Shown one piece after another: positions 44,785-53,322 of a stretch of 64,000 bases of DNA. Positions within the stretch are counted from its first letter, which is position 1; each line of letters opens with the position of its first letter. The stretch lies in NCBI GenBank assembly GCA_040756655.1, contig JBFLYN010000004.1, positions 1 to 64,000 on the forward strand. Direction: 5' to 3'. The notes under the pieces are model-generated. The model worked only from the letters and a program-made list of their open reading frames with translations. It did not search any database and was not told where the DNA came from. The position numbers were made by a program, and so were the translations under genes. The stretch is from JBFLYN01 sp040756655. GTDB lineage: Bacteria > Bacillota > Sulfobacillia > UBA8153.

Positions 44785-46461
44785 CTAGAGAGCAGTCTGG
44801 CGGTACTCGCCAAATACCGACCGCAGCACATCACAGATTTCGCCCAGGGTGGCCCGGGCTTTGACCGCATCCAGAAACAGCGGCATGAGGTTGGCCTCGC
44901 CCGCGGCTTCCTCCTGCAATGCGCCCAGGCACTCTCTCACCCGGGCGTTGTCCCGCTCCCGGCGCAGGCGCTGCAGGCGAGTCTTCTGCCGCTCTCCGAC
45001 CTTGGGGTCCACGCGTAGGAGGTTGGTGGGAGGATCCTCCTTGACGGTGAAAGCGTTGACGCCCACCACCTTACGGTCGCCCGTCTCCACGCTGCGCTGG
45101 TACCGGTAGGCGCTCTCCTGGATTTCCCTTTGTATGTACCCTCGCTCGATGGCAGCCGGGGCCCCGCCCATATCCTCGATGCGGTCGATGTACTCCCGGG
45201 CCGCCCGTTCAATGGCACCTGTCAAGTGCTCCACAAAATATGACCCGCCCAGGGGATCGATGGTACTGGTCACGCCGCTTTCGTACGCAATGAGCTGCTG
45301 GGTGCGCAGGGCGATGCGCACCGCTTCCTCGCTGGGCAGGGCCAGTGCCTCGTCGCGGGAGTTAGTGTGCAGAGACTGGGTCCCGCCCAAGACCGCGGCC
45401 AGCGCCTGCAGGGCAACCCGCACCACGTTGTTGTCGGGCTGTTGTGCAGTGAGGGTGGAACCGGCAGTCTGGGTATGAAACCGCAGCATCCAGGACTTGG
45501 GGTTCTTGGCGCCGAACTTCTCCTTCATCAGGGAGGCCCACAGCCTGCGCGCGGCCCGGAACTTGGCCACTTCTTCAAAAAAGTCCAGGTGGGAGTTGAA
45601 AAAGAAGGACAGCCGGGGACCGAATTCGTCTACATCCAACCCCTTTTTCATGGCCGCCCGTACATAGGCCACGCCGTTGGCAAGGGTGAAGGCTACTTCC
45701 TGGACGGCGGTGGAGCCGGCTTCCCGGATGTGGTAGCCGGATATGGAAATGGTGTTCCACTGGGGAAGCTGGCGCGAGCAGTATTCGAACACGTCGGTGA
45801 CCAGTCTCATGGAAGGCCCGGGCGGGAAGATGTACGTACCCCGGGCCGCATACTCTTTGAGGATGTCGTTCTGTACGGTGCCGTTCAGCTTCTCCAGGGG
45901 CACGCCCTGCTTTTCGGCCACCGCCACGTACATGGCCAGGAGGATGGCGGCCGGGGCATTAATGGTCATGGAGGTGCTCACCTGGTCCAGGGGGATGGCG
46001 TCGAACAGCACTTCCATGTCGTCCAGGGAGTCGATGGCCACGCCGACCCGGCCAACTTCACCGGCAGCCATTGGGTGATCGGAATCGTAGCCGATCTGGG
46101 TGGGCAAGTCAAAGGCCACGCTGAGCCCGGTCTGGCCCTGCTGGAGGAGGAAGCGGTAGCGACGATTGGACTCCTCTGCCGAGGCAAACCCGGCGTACTG
46201 CCGCATGGTCCACGGGCGGCCCCGGTACATGGTAGGCTGGACCCCACGGGTGAACGGGTACTCACCTGGGAATCCCAAATGGTCCAGGTAATCCACAGCC
46301 TCCAAGTGCTCGGGCCCGTACAACCGCTCCACGGGCAGGCCGGAAATGGTCTGGAATTCTGGCCTGCTTTCTGGAAACCGACGGAGCAATGGCTCCACCA
46401 CTCCCTTTTCCCAGCGCTCGCGGGCCCTGCTCAGCCGCTCCCGCTGGTCACGATCTTCCAT
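44785..46461 (-). CDS. mcmA1: Methylmalonyl-CoA mutase, large (catalytic) subunit
   Basis: 558 aa TIM-barrel subunit, the usual size for a split mutase. GVQPTMYRGRPWTMRQYAGF, GLSVAFDLPTQIGYDSDHPM, AGSTLTAQQPDNNVVRVALQ and SLHTNSRDEALALPSEEAVR are signatures of the substrate tunnel. With the B12 subunit it interconverts succinyl-CoA and methylmalonyl-CoA. Close relatives include isobutyryl- or ethylmalonyl-CoA mutases, but the adjacent mce supports methylmalonyl-CoA. Confidence 0.95.
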   Translation of the reverse strand: MEDRDQRERLSRARERWEKGVVEPLLRRFPESRPEFQTISGLPVERLYGPEHLEAVDYLDHLGFPGEYPFTRGVQPTMYRGRPWTMRQYAGFASAEESNRRYRFLLQQGQTGLSVAFDLPTQIGYDSDHPMAAGEVGRVGVAIDSLDDMEVLFDAIPLDQVSTSMTINAPAAILLAMYVAVAEKQGVPLEKLNGTVQNDILKEYAARGTYIFPPGPSMRLVTDVFEYCSRQLPQWNTISISGYHIREAGSTAVQEVAFTLANGVAYVRAAMKKGLDVDEFGPRLSFFFNSHLDFFEEVAKFRAARRLWASLMKEKFGAKNPKSWMLRFHTQTAGSTLTAQQPDNNVVRVALQALAAVLGGTQSLHTNSRDEALALPSEEAVRIALRTQQLIAYESGVTSTIDPLGGSYFVEHLTGAIERAAREYIDRIEDMGGAPAAIERGYIQREIQESAYRYQRSVETGDRKVVGVNAFTVKEDPPTNLLRVDPKVGERQKTRLQRLRRERDNARVRECLGALQEEAAGEANLMPLFLDAVKARATLGEICDVLRSVFGEYRQTAL

Positions 46462-46543
46462 GCGACGGCCTCCTTTCCGGACGTGTCCTCATCATTGTTC
46501 TCGCTGTCACCAGTTTTTCCTTCCGGCCAATCCAGGGATATAA

Positions 46544-46576
46544 GGCAAGCGGGCGCCCGGGGGGCGCCCGCTTGCC
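46544..46576. terminator. Long perfect hairpin downstream of the amino-acid dehydrogenase
   Basis: GGCAAGCGGGCGCCC and GGGCGCCCGCTTGCC form a perfect 15-bp stem with a 3-nt loop, 11 bp past the stop at 46587. No T-tract follows on the minus strand (TTATATCC), but the stem is very stable. Confidence 0.65.
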
Positions 46577-46586
46577 CAGGTTTAAT

Positions 46587-47840
46587 CTAGCCCAGCCAGC
46601 CGCGGACCCGCATGGCCTGGGCCACCCGGTCAATGGCCACCAGGTAGGCGGCGTCGCGCATCTTCACGTTGTGCTTTTGGGCCATGGCGTAGACGGCCTC
46701 GAAGGCGTCGACCATCAGGCGCTCCAGCCTCCGGTCCACTTCCTCGGCGGTCCAGTAGAAGTTCATGAGGTTTTGGACCCACTCGAAGTAGGAGACGGTG
46801 ACGCCGCCGGCGCTGGCCAGGATATCCGGCAGCACCAGGACACCGTTTTTGTAAAGGATCTCATCGGCCTCGGGAGTGGTGGGCCCGTTGGCGGCCTCGC
46901 CGATGATCTTGGCCCGTACCTGGGCTGCGTTCTTGGAGGTGATCACGTTCTCCAGGGCCGCGGGCACCAGAACGTCGCATTCCATGGCCAGTACTTCCTC
47001 GTTGGTCAGGAAGGTGCTACCCGGGAAGCCCTTGACCGTGCCGGTCTTCTTCTTGAATTCCATGAGGGCGTCCACGCACATGCCCTCGGGGTTGTAGGCG
47101 CCGCCCTGGGAGTCGCTGACGGCGATGATCTTGGTGCCCAGTTCCGCCAAGAACATGGCGGCGAACGAACCGGCGTTACCAAAGCCCTGGATGACCGCAG
47201 TAGCGCCATTCAGGTCCATGCCCAGCTTCTTGGCGGCCTCGCGCACCGTGAACACGCAACCGCGGGCAGTGGCGGTGTTGCGGCCTTTGGAACCACCGAT
47301 GATCAGGGGCTTGCCCGTCATGAGCCCGAAGGAGTTGTGCTGGCGGATGAAAGAGAACTCATCGACCATCCAGGCCATGATCTGGGGGTTGGTGTATACG
47401 TCCGGGGCCGGGATGTCTTTTTCGGGTCCTACGATCTGGGCGATCTGCCGGATGAAGCCCCGGGACAACCGCTCCAGCTCGCCTTGAGACATCTCCTTGG
47501 GGTTGCACTTGATGGCACCCTTGCCGCCCCCGTAGGGTAGCCCGATCACTGCGCACTTGAAAGTCATCCACATAGAAAGTGCCTTGACCTCGTCGGCGTA
47601 GACGTCCGGGTGGAAGCGCAGGCCGCCCTTGGCCGGGCCGATGACATCGGTGTGCTGGGAACGGAAGCCATCAAACACCTTGACGCTGCCATCATCCATC
47701 TTGACCGGGATGGCTACCTGCATGAACCGCTGGGGCTGTTTTAGCACCTCGTAGACCCCGGGTTCCACGCCCAGGAGCTGGCAGCCGTCCCAGATCTGCT
47801 TTTGCACGATTTCGAACACGTTGAGTGTCTTCTCGGCCAC
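46587..47840 (-). CDS. gdhA: Glu/Leu/Phe/Val family dehydrogenase, probably glutamate dehydrogenase
   Basis: 417 aa. GLRFHPDVYADEVKALSMWM, GLPYGGGKGAIKCNPKE (catalytic Lys), ERLSRGFIRQIAQIVGPEKD, PAPDVYTNPQIMAWMVDEF and the NAD(P) site VIQGFGNAGSFAAMFLAELG are present. It deaminates glutamate to 2-oxoglutarate, which can feed the neighbouring 2-oxoacid oxidoreductase. GTG 47840 has GAGGAGG about 10 nt upstream. Confidence 0.93.
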   Translation of the reverse strand: MAEKTLNVFEIVQKQIWDGCQLLGVEPGVYEVLKQPQRFMQVAIPVKMDDGSVKVFDGFRSQHTDVIGPAKGGLRFHPDVYADEVKALSMWMTFKCAVIGLPYGGGKGAIKCNPKEMSQGELERLSRGFIRQIAQIVGPEKDIPAPDVYTNPQIMAWMVDEFSFIRQHNSFGLMTGKPLIIGGSKGRNTATARGCVFTVREAAKKLGMDLNGATAVIQGFGNAGSFAAMFLAELGTKIIAVSDSQGGAYNPEGMCVDALMEFKKKTGTVKGFPGSTFLTNEEVLAMECDVLVPAALENVITSKNAAQVRAKIIGEAANGPTTPEADEILYKNGVLVLPDILASAGGVTVSYFEWVQNLMNFYWTAEEVDRRLERLMVDAFEAVYAMAQKHNVKMRDAAYLVAIDRVAQAMRVRGWLG

Positions 47841-47935
47841 GGTTTGTGTACCTCCTCAATAAGTATCGGTTTACCAAAGATCGCCTTCCCCAGCCCCTGA
47901 CCGCCCGCGTACCCCTCCTCCCAATCTATCGAAAC

Positions 47936-48481
47936 CTACCTTTGCTCTTCCTGTGCCAGTTCTGTGCCCCGGGCCAAAGCCCGGCGGTTGAGATCGGCCG
48001 TACCCCTGGGCACCCTGGCCAGTACGGCGGTTTCCAGCGCCGCCGGGGATACCACCTGGGTGAGGCCGTTGATGACTCCCAGCGCTACGATGTTGGCTAC
48101 GATTTCCCGTCCCAGCTCTTCCCGGGCCACCCGGGCGATGGGGACACTGACCACCCGGCCGTCTACACCGGGCACTTCTTTCACCAGGGTACTATCGACT
48201 ATGAGCAGTCCCCCCGGGGCCAGGTCCCGGGCGTAGCGGCGGCAGGCCTCCTGAGTGAGGCAGAGCAGCACATCGGGCCTGGTGACCTTGGGGTAGTCGA
48301 TGGGCTCGCCCGAGATGACCACTTCGGCCCGGGAGGCACCGCCGCGGGACTCCGGTCCATAGGACTGGGTCTGCACCACATGGCGCCCGGCGTGCACCCC
48401 CACGGCTTCGGCCAGGATGATCCCGGCCAGGATCATCCCCTGCCCGCCGGAGCCGGCCAGGCGGTACTCGGTGCGCTTCAT
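47936..48481 (-). CDS. korC: 2-oxoacid:ferredoxin oxidoreductase, gamma subunit
   Basis: 181 aa. YRLAGSGGQGMILAGIILAE, QTQSYGPESRGGASRAEVVI and DVLLCLTQEACRRYARDLAP mark the gamma domain. With alpha, beta and the ferredoxin subunit it oxidatively decarboxylates a 2-oxoacid to the acyl-CoA, reducing ferredoxin. Start overlaps the beta subunit stop by 4 bp. Confidence 0.95.
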   Translation of the reverse strand: MKRTEYRLAGSGGQGMILAGIILAEAVGVHAGRHVVQTQSYGPESRGGASRAEVVISGEPIDYPKVTRPDVLLCLTQEACRRYARDLAPGGLLIVDSTLVKEVPGVDGRVVSVPIARVAREELGREIVANIVALGVINGLTQVVSPAALETAVLARVPRGTADLNRRALARGTELAQEEQR

Positions 48482-49299
48482 ACGGTCTCACCCCTCTTTT
48501 GCAGTCGCTCCACCAGCTCCCGGTAGGATGCGGTGTACTCCGGGCCGCGGCCCTGGTGCAGTCGCCCGGTGACCAGCTTGCCTTCCAGCTCGGCTGGGGT
48601 CTTGCCCGCTGCCTGCTGTACACTGATGGTGTTGTCTTTTTGCCACTTGAGCATGGCCACGGCTTCGCCCAGGCGGTTACGCCGGCCGTAGTAGGTGGGG
48701 CACTGGGAGATGGCCTCAATGAAGGAAAACCCCGGGTTGGCCAGGCCTTCGGCTATGAGGTGCTCCAGCTGGGTGGCATGGTACGCCGTGCCCCGGGCCA
48801 CGTAGGTGGCCCCGGCCGCCTCTACCAGGCGGCAAAGATCAAAGGGGCGGTCGAGGTTGCCGTAGGGCGCGGTGGTGGCCAGGTGTCCCAGAGGAGTCAT
48901 GGGCGAGTACTGGCCGCTGGTCATGCCGTAAGTGGAGTTGTTGAAGCAGACCACGGTGATGTCGATGTTCCGCCTGGCCGAGTGGATCAGGTGGTTTCCG
49001 CCGATGGCCGCGGCATCGCCGTCACCGGTTATGACTATGACCGTAAGGTCGGGCCGGGCCAGCTTCACTCCCGTGGCAAAGGCCAGCGCCCGCCCGTGGG
49101 TGGTGTGCAGGGTATCTACGTTCAAGTAGGTGGTGGCCCGGGATGAACAACCAATGCCAGAAACCGCCACCACCTTGGCGGGGTCGATGTCTGACCGCTC
49201 CAGCGCCCTCACCAGGGCTCCCATGATTATGCCGTGGCCGCAACCCGCGCACCAGATGTGCGGTAGTTGCTCCCGGCGCAGGTAGTCCTTTACTGCCAT
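48478..49299 (-). CDS. korB: 2-oxoacid:ferredoxin oxidoreductase, beta (TPP) subunit
   Basis: 273 aa. WCAGCGHGIIMGALVRALER, GIGCSSRATTYLNVDTLHTT (4Fe-4S/TPP region) and VIVITGDGDAAAIGGNHLIH with CFNNSTYGMTSGQYSPMTP give the TPP motif GDGD...N. It carries thiamine pyrophosphate. Its start overlaps the alpha end by 10 bp. Confidence 0.96.
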   Translation of the reverse strand: MAVKDYLRREQLPHIWCAGCGHGIIMGALVRALERSDIDPAKVVAVSGIGCSSRATTYLNVDTLHTTHGRALAFATGVKLARPDLTVIVITGDGDAAAIGGNHLIHSARRNIDITVVCFNNSTYGMTSGQYSPMTPLGHLATTAPYGNLDRPFDLCRLVEAAGATYVARGTAYHATQLEHLIAEGLANPGFSFIEAISQCPTYYGRRNRLGEAVAMLKWQKDNTISVQQAAGKTPAELEGKLVTGRLHQGRGPEYTASYRELVERLQKRGETV

Positions 49300-50435
49300 G
49301 CGGCCGCCTCCTTTATGGCCTCAAGGATCTCCCCGGGCGTGAGCAATTCCCCGCCGGCCCGGTTCACCCGGCCCACCCGGGCGCGGTGGCAGACGTGTCG
49401 CTCCACTTCGTATACCAGCTGGCCCAGGTTCATCTCGGCCACCACGAAACTGCGCGCCTTCTCCGCCCGGACCAGTAGGTGGGCGGGAAAGGGCCAGATA
49501 GTGAGCGGGCGGAACAGGCCGGCCTTGATCCCTGCCTCCCGGGCGGCCTTGACGGCCCGGGCGGCCGAGCGAGCCGTGGAGCCGTAGGCCACCACCACCA
49601 CGCCGGCATCCTCCGTGTCCTGGGTCTCGGCCCAAGATATGCTGTGGTGCCGAACCTCCACCTTCTGCATGAGCCGGCGCAGGAGTCTTTCGCTCTCGGC
49701 GCTGTCGTTGGTGGGGAAACCCGCAGAGTTGTGAAACAGCCCGGTGACATGGAAGGCATATCCCTCTCCGTAGCTGGCCATGGGAGGCACCAGGTCGTCG
49801 CCGGCGGCGTAAGGCAGGTACTCCCTCTCTCCCGGTGGTGCCAGTGGGCGCGGCCGGTCCTTTAGTTCCAGCGTTACCGGGTCGGGTAATTCCACAGGCT
49901 CCCGCATATGCCCTAGCACTTCATCTAGCAGCAAGATCACCGGCACGCGCAAGGATTCGGATATGTTGAATGCCTCCACCGTCAGGTCAAAGGTCTCCCT
50001 CACCGACGACGGGCACAAGGCTACTACGGGATGGTCGCCGTGGGTGCCCCAGCGGGCCTGCATTACATCGCCCTGGGCCACCGACGTGGGCCGCCCGGTG
50101 CTCGGTCCTACCCGCTGCACGTTCACCATCACGCACGGGATCTCTGCCAGCGAGGCGTAACCCAGGTTTTCCTGCTTGAGAGAAAACCCCGGGCCGGAAG
50201 TGGCGGTCATGGACTTGAGCCCGCACAGAGACGCCCCGATGACCGCGCCCATGCTGGCGATTTCATCCTCCATTTGGATGAACACCCCGCCTGTAGGCGG
50301 CAGGCGCTCGGCCATGACTTCAGCGATTTCCGTGGAGGGCGTGATGGGATAACCGGCGAAAAAGCGCACTCCCGCCGCCAGCGCGCCCTCGACGCAGGCT
50401 TCGTTGCCCTGCATGAGCCTGCGCTTGTCAGCCAT
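49290..50435 (-). CDS. korA: 2-oxoacid:ferredoxin oxidoreductase, alpha subunit
   Basis: 381 aa. GNEACVEGALAAGVRFFAGY with PITPSTEIAE is the KorA/VorB signature, followed by TATSGPGFSLKQENLGYASL and VNVQRVGPSTGRPTSVAQGD. ATG 50435 has AGGAGG 6 nt upstream; the frame to 50558 is a shadow of the ferredoxin gene. Together the four subunits look like a 2-oxoglutarate (Kor) enzyme, but branched-chain (Vor) specificity cannot be excluded from sequence alone. Confidence 0.95.
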   Translation of the reverse strand: MADKRRLMQGNEACVEGALAAGVRFFAGYPITPSTEIAEVMAERLPPTGGVFIQMEDEIASMGAVIGASLCGLKSMTATSGPGFSLKQENLGYASLAEIPCVMVNVQRVGPSTGRPTSVAQGDVMQARWGTHGDHPVVALCPSSVRETFDLTVEAFNISESLRVPVILLLDEVLGHMREPVELPDPVTLELKDRPRPLAPPGEREYLPYAAGDDLVPPMASYGEGYAFHVTGLFHNSAGFPTNDSAESERLLRRLMQKVEVRHHSISWAETQDTEDAGVVVVAYGSTARSAARAVKAAREAGIKAGLFRPLTIWPFPAHLLVRAEKARSFVVAEMNLGQLVYEVERHVCHRARVGRVNRAGGELLTPGEILEAIKEAAAWQ

Positions 50436-50652
50436 CTTCATCCTCCTTTTCCTCGGACACGGTGATCGCGAAATCAGGACATCGGAGTTCACAAAGGCGG
50501 CAACCCGAGCAATCTTCGGGTCGGGCGACCAAGGCCTTCCCGCTTTCGTCGGCCTCAAGGACCTGCCGGGGACAGAAAGCTATGCAAATACTGCACGCTT
50601 TGCACCAGGCCGGGTCCACCAGCACTTTCCAAGTCTTCCTAGCCGGAGACAA
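50428..50652 (-). CDS. korD: Ferredoxin-type subunit of the 2-oxoacid oxidoreductase
   Basis: About 74 aa with two 4Fe-4S motifs, CKACSICIAFCP and CSGCRLCELRCP. It passes electrons from the TPP subunit to ferredoxin. TTG 50652 has GGAG 8 nt upstream; GTG 50661 is the other choice. It overlaps the korA start by 8 bp and the gntR end by 14 bp. Confidence 0.93.
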   Translation of the reverse strand: MSPARKTWKVLVDPAWCKACSICIAFCPRQVLEADESGKALVARPEDCSGCRLCELRCPDFAITVSEEKEDEDG

Positions 50653-51646
50653 CCGGATCACTCCTTTGTTGGCGTTTCCTTCTGGTATCCAGCACCGCCG
50701 CCTTCAGCGTGTTGATGGAACCGGCGTCGGGCCGATATACAAACTCAATGACTGTGGCACCTGCTCCTTTGATTTGCTCGACTTCCCGGCGCCGCCCGGG
50801 AGAAGCAACGATGACCTCCCGGCCCGCCACGAACCTGGCCAGTTCGGCCCGATCCCGGCTGGTGATCACGTCCACGTCCAGTTGGATGCCAGCATTCTCC
50901 ATGGACCGTTGCACGCGCTCGCCAAAGGCCCGGGAAAGGCACACCAGGCCCACCCGAGTGCCCTGGGGCAGCCGGGCCATGCGGACCACGGTTTCCAACA
51001 GAGGGTCCAGGGCGATGCCCAGGGCAGGCTTGCTCCCCGGGGGCAAGAGGGCGTTGACTTCGTCCAGGTGAAAGAAAGTGGTGACCACCAGGTCCGCCTG
51101 TTCCAGTGCCTGCCGGGCCAAGCCCGGGTCCCGGACCAGTTCCTCCAGGAGCAGGGGGACGATGGTCACGCCGGCACCCAGCTGCAGCTCCCGCGCGAAG
51201 TAGTCCAGCTGCTCCCGGTTACATTCAACAAACACCACGTTCACAGTGCCCAGTTGCCGGTCCTTTTCCATGACCACTTCCTGGGCCAGGGTCAAAAACT
51301 CCTGCAGAGACAGGCCGGCGGCCAGCGCTTCCTGGAGGGCCCGATCCAGGAGATTCACCAGCCGGGACCGGGCGCTGGCGGGCTGGGACATCTCCAGTAA
51401 AGGTGAAACAAAGGTCCCGCGTCCCTGCCGGGAAGAGAGCCAGCCTTCCTGTTCAAGCCAACGGTACGCCAGCGAAACTGTGTTGCGGGAAACCCCCAGC
51501 TCCAGCGCCAGTTCACGTTCGGGCGGGAGGCGTTCCCCCGGCACGAGGCGCCCGGTACGCAGCTGCTGTTCGATTTCGTTGATGACCTGGAGGTAGAGTG
51601 GGATTCCCTTTTTACGGTCCAAGACCAGGCCGCCCAGTCCCGCCAT
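50639..51646 (-). CDS. GntR family regulator, first gene of the kor operon
   Basis: About 335 aa. The N-terminal winged helix is clear: GIPLYLQVINEIEQQLRTGR, VPGERLPPERELALELGVSR, NTVSLAYRWLEQEGWLSSRQ, GRGTFV. The C-terminal 260 residues form a sensing domain (for example AGVTIVPLLLEELVRDPGLA and VGLVCLSRAFGERVQRSMEN) I cannot place. ATG 51646 is preceded by GGAGTGGGAG. Its stop overlaps the ferredoxin gene, so it likely autoregulates the operon. TTGGT...ACCAA at 51677-51707 is a weak operator candidate. Confidence 0.85.
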   Translation of the reverse strand: MAGLGGLVLDRKKGIPLYLQVINEIEQQLRTGRLVPGERLPPERELALELGVSRNTVSLAYRWLEQEGWLSSRQGRGTFVSPLLEMSQPASARSRLVNLLDRALQEALAAGLSLQEFLTLAQEVVMEKDRQLGTVNVVFVECNREQLDYFARELQLGAGVTIVPLLLEELVRDPGLARQALEQADLVVTTFFHLDEVNALLPPGSKPALGIALDPLLETVVRMARLPQGTRVGLVCLSRAFGERVQRSMENAGIQLDVDVITSRDRAELARFVAGREVIVASPGRRREVEQIKGAGATVIEFVYRPDAGSINTLKAAVLDTRRKRQQRSDPVVSG

Positions 51647-51825
51647 GTGAGACTCCCACTCCTTTCTGGCACCATATTGGTACATTGGACCGTGCCTATG
51701 GAACCAACAGGTGATTCTACGATGAACCACGAAATCCTGCTACATCCCTACGCTTTCCGGAGAAAAATTAGTGCGCCGGCCTATCACCGCGCGCACTATT
51801 GGCACCTTACTTTAGTCCAATACGG

Positions 51826-52101
51826 TCAGTCCCGGTTGCCCCGTAACACGGTAGCGATGCCGCTCTTTTGCAGTTCCACCTCCACCTTTTCTGCAATGCG
51901 CACAAGCACAGTGTCGTCCTTGATCTTGGTGACCACGCCATGGATACCACCGGCGGTGACTACCCGGTCTCCCGCCTGCAAGGCACTGAGCATTTCGTGC
52001 CGCCGCTTCTGTTGCTGCTGCTGTGGGCGGATAAGGAGAAAGTAGAAAATGCCGACCATGGCCGCAAGCCATATGATTGTGCTGGTCCATTGAGGATCCA
52101 C
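51826..52101 (-). CDS. yajC: Preprotein translocase accessory subunit YajC
   Basis: 91 aa. STIIWLAAMVGIFYFLLIRP is a single membrane helix, then QQQQQKRRHEMLSALQAGDR, VVTAGGIHGVVTKIKDDTVL and VRIAEKVEVELQKSGIATVL, the YajC domain. It associates with SecDF at the membrane. GTG 52101 has GGGAGG 8 nt upstream. It follows tgt, the usual order. Confidence 0.96.
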   Translation of the reverse strand: MDPQWTSTIIWLAAMVGIFYFLLIRPQQQQQKRRHEMLSALQAGDRVVTAGGIHGVVTKIKDDTVLVRIAEKVEVELQKSGIATVLRGNRD

Positions 52102-52163
52102 CTGTCGCACCTCCCGGATTGGATGTTTCCACGCAAACCCTGGCCCTGTCCCAACTTCGACGT

Positions 52164-53297
52164 TTATACCGGAATACCTCTGCCACTGGTGCTGCGCTCT
52201 GGGTAGACTTCCCGGAAGTGCCCGGCCAGAGCATCCAGGGTGCCGCCGGCGATGGCCAGCTGTATTTTTTCCATCAAGCGGAAGAAGAACCGCAGGTTGT
52301 GCACGGTAGCCAGGGTCAGTCCCAAAAGCTCGTTGGCCTTGAACAGGTGGCGCAGGTAGGAGCGGCCAAAAGTCGTGCAGGTGTAGCAGTCGCACCCTTC
52401 TTCCAGCGGACCCTGGTCGCGGGCGTGCTCGGCCCGGCGCACCTGCAAAGAACCGTTGAAGGTCAGAAGTGTCCCATGGCGGGCGTTGCGGGTGGGGAGC
52501 ACACAGTCGAACATGTCCACCCCATAGCGTACCGCCTCTACTACGTCTTCTGGGGACCCGACGCCCATCAGGTAGCGTGGCCGGTCATAAGGCAGGCAGG
52601 GAGCGGTGGCGGCCACCATGTCGTACATCGCGCTCTTGGGCTCTCCCACGCTCAGGCCTCCGATGGCGTAACCCGGAAAATCCAGTTCTACCAGGCCGGA
52701 TGCGCTCTCTCTCCTCAGGTCTTCCCAGACAGAGCCCTGCACAATGCCGAAGAGGGCCTGGTCCGGGCGCTGGTGGGCCATCCGGCACCTCCTGGCCCAG
52801 GCGGCGGTGCGCTCCACCGACTGGATGGCGTCGGCGCGCTCGCAAGGGTAAGGAGGAAAGAAGTCGAAAGCCATGATGATGTCGGCTCCCAGCCGGTTTT
52901 GTATGGCCATGGACTCTTCGGGCCCGAGGAAGTGCTGGGAACCGTCAATGTGCGAGCGGAAGAGCACACCCTCCCCGGTTACCCTCCTGAGCTTGGACAG
53001 GCTGAACACCTGAAAGCCCCCAGAGTCGGTGAGCATGGGTCCGGGCCAGGCCATGAACTGGTGGAGGCCCCCCGCGGCTTCCACCACGTCCGGGCCCGGC
53101 CTGAGGTACAGGTGGTAGGTGTTGGCCAGCACCACGGAAGCACCCACCTCCGCCAGCATGCGGGGGGTCACCGACTTGACCGTGCCCTGGGTGCCCACGG
53201 GCATGAAAACAGGTGTGTGCACCCGACCATGGGGAGTTTCCAGCATGCCCAGGCGGGCACTGCCGGCCGGGGAGCGATGGGTAACGGTGAACTTCAG
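52164..53297 (-). CDS. tgt: Queuine tRNA-ribosyltransferase with non-standard start
   Basis: DSGGFQVFSLSKLRRVTGEG, QNRLGADIIMAFDFFPPYPC, YAIGGLSVGEPKSAMYD, and the zinc site CDCYTCTTFGRSYLRHLFKA with a later His identify Tgt. It inserts preQ1 into position 34 of GUN tRNAs. The conserved N-terminal part LKFTVTHRSPAGSARLG lies upstream of the first ATG (53246). No ATG, GTG or TTG is in frame there: ACG 53303 or CTG 53297 behind GGGGGGAAG must serve, or the product starts at 53246 and lacks 17 residues. Confidence 0.94.
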   Translation of the reverse strand: MKFTVTHRSPAGSARLGMLETPHGRVHTPVFMPVGTQGTVKSVTPRMLAEVGASVVLANTYHLYLRPGPDVVEAAGGLHQFMAWPGPMLTDSGGFQVFSLSKLRRVTGEGVLFRSHIDGSQHFLGPEESMAIQNRLGADIIMAFDFFPPYPCERADAIQSVERTAAWARRCRMAHQRPDQALFGIVQGSVWEDLRRESASGLVELDFPGYAIGGLSVGEPKSAMYDMVAATAPCLPYDRPRYLMGVGSPEDVVEAVRYGVDMFDCVLPTRNARHGTLLTFNGSLQVRRAEHARDQGPLEEGCDCYTCTTFGRSYLRHLFKANELLGLTLATVHNLRFFFRLMEKIQLAIAGGTLDALAGHFREVYPERSTSGRGIPV

Positions 53298-53322
53298 CGC
53301 CGTCTTCCCCCCCCTGCTTTCA

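Noticed and set aside
45367..47540. Plus-strand frames of about 390-410 codons opposite the mutase and dehydrogenase
   Set aside because: Antisense shadows of mcmA1 and gdhA; no recognisable domain.
51677..51707. Operator for the GntR regulator
   Set aside because: Only five bases of each arm match (TTGGT/ACCAA) over a long spacer, so it is mentioned but not listed as a site.
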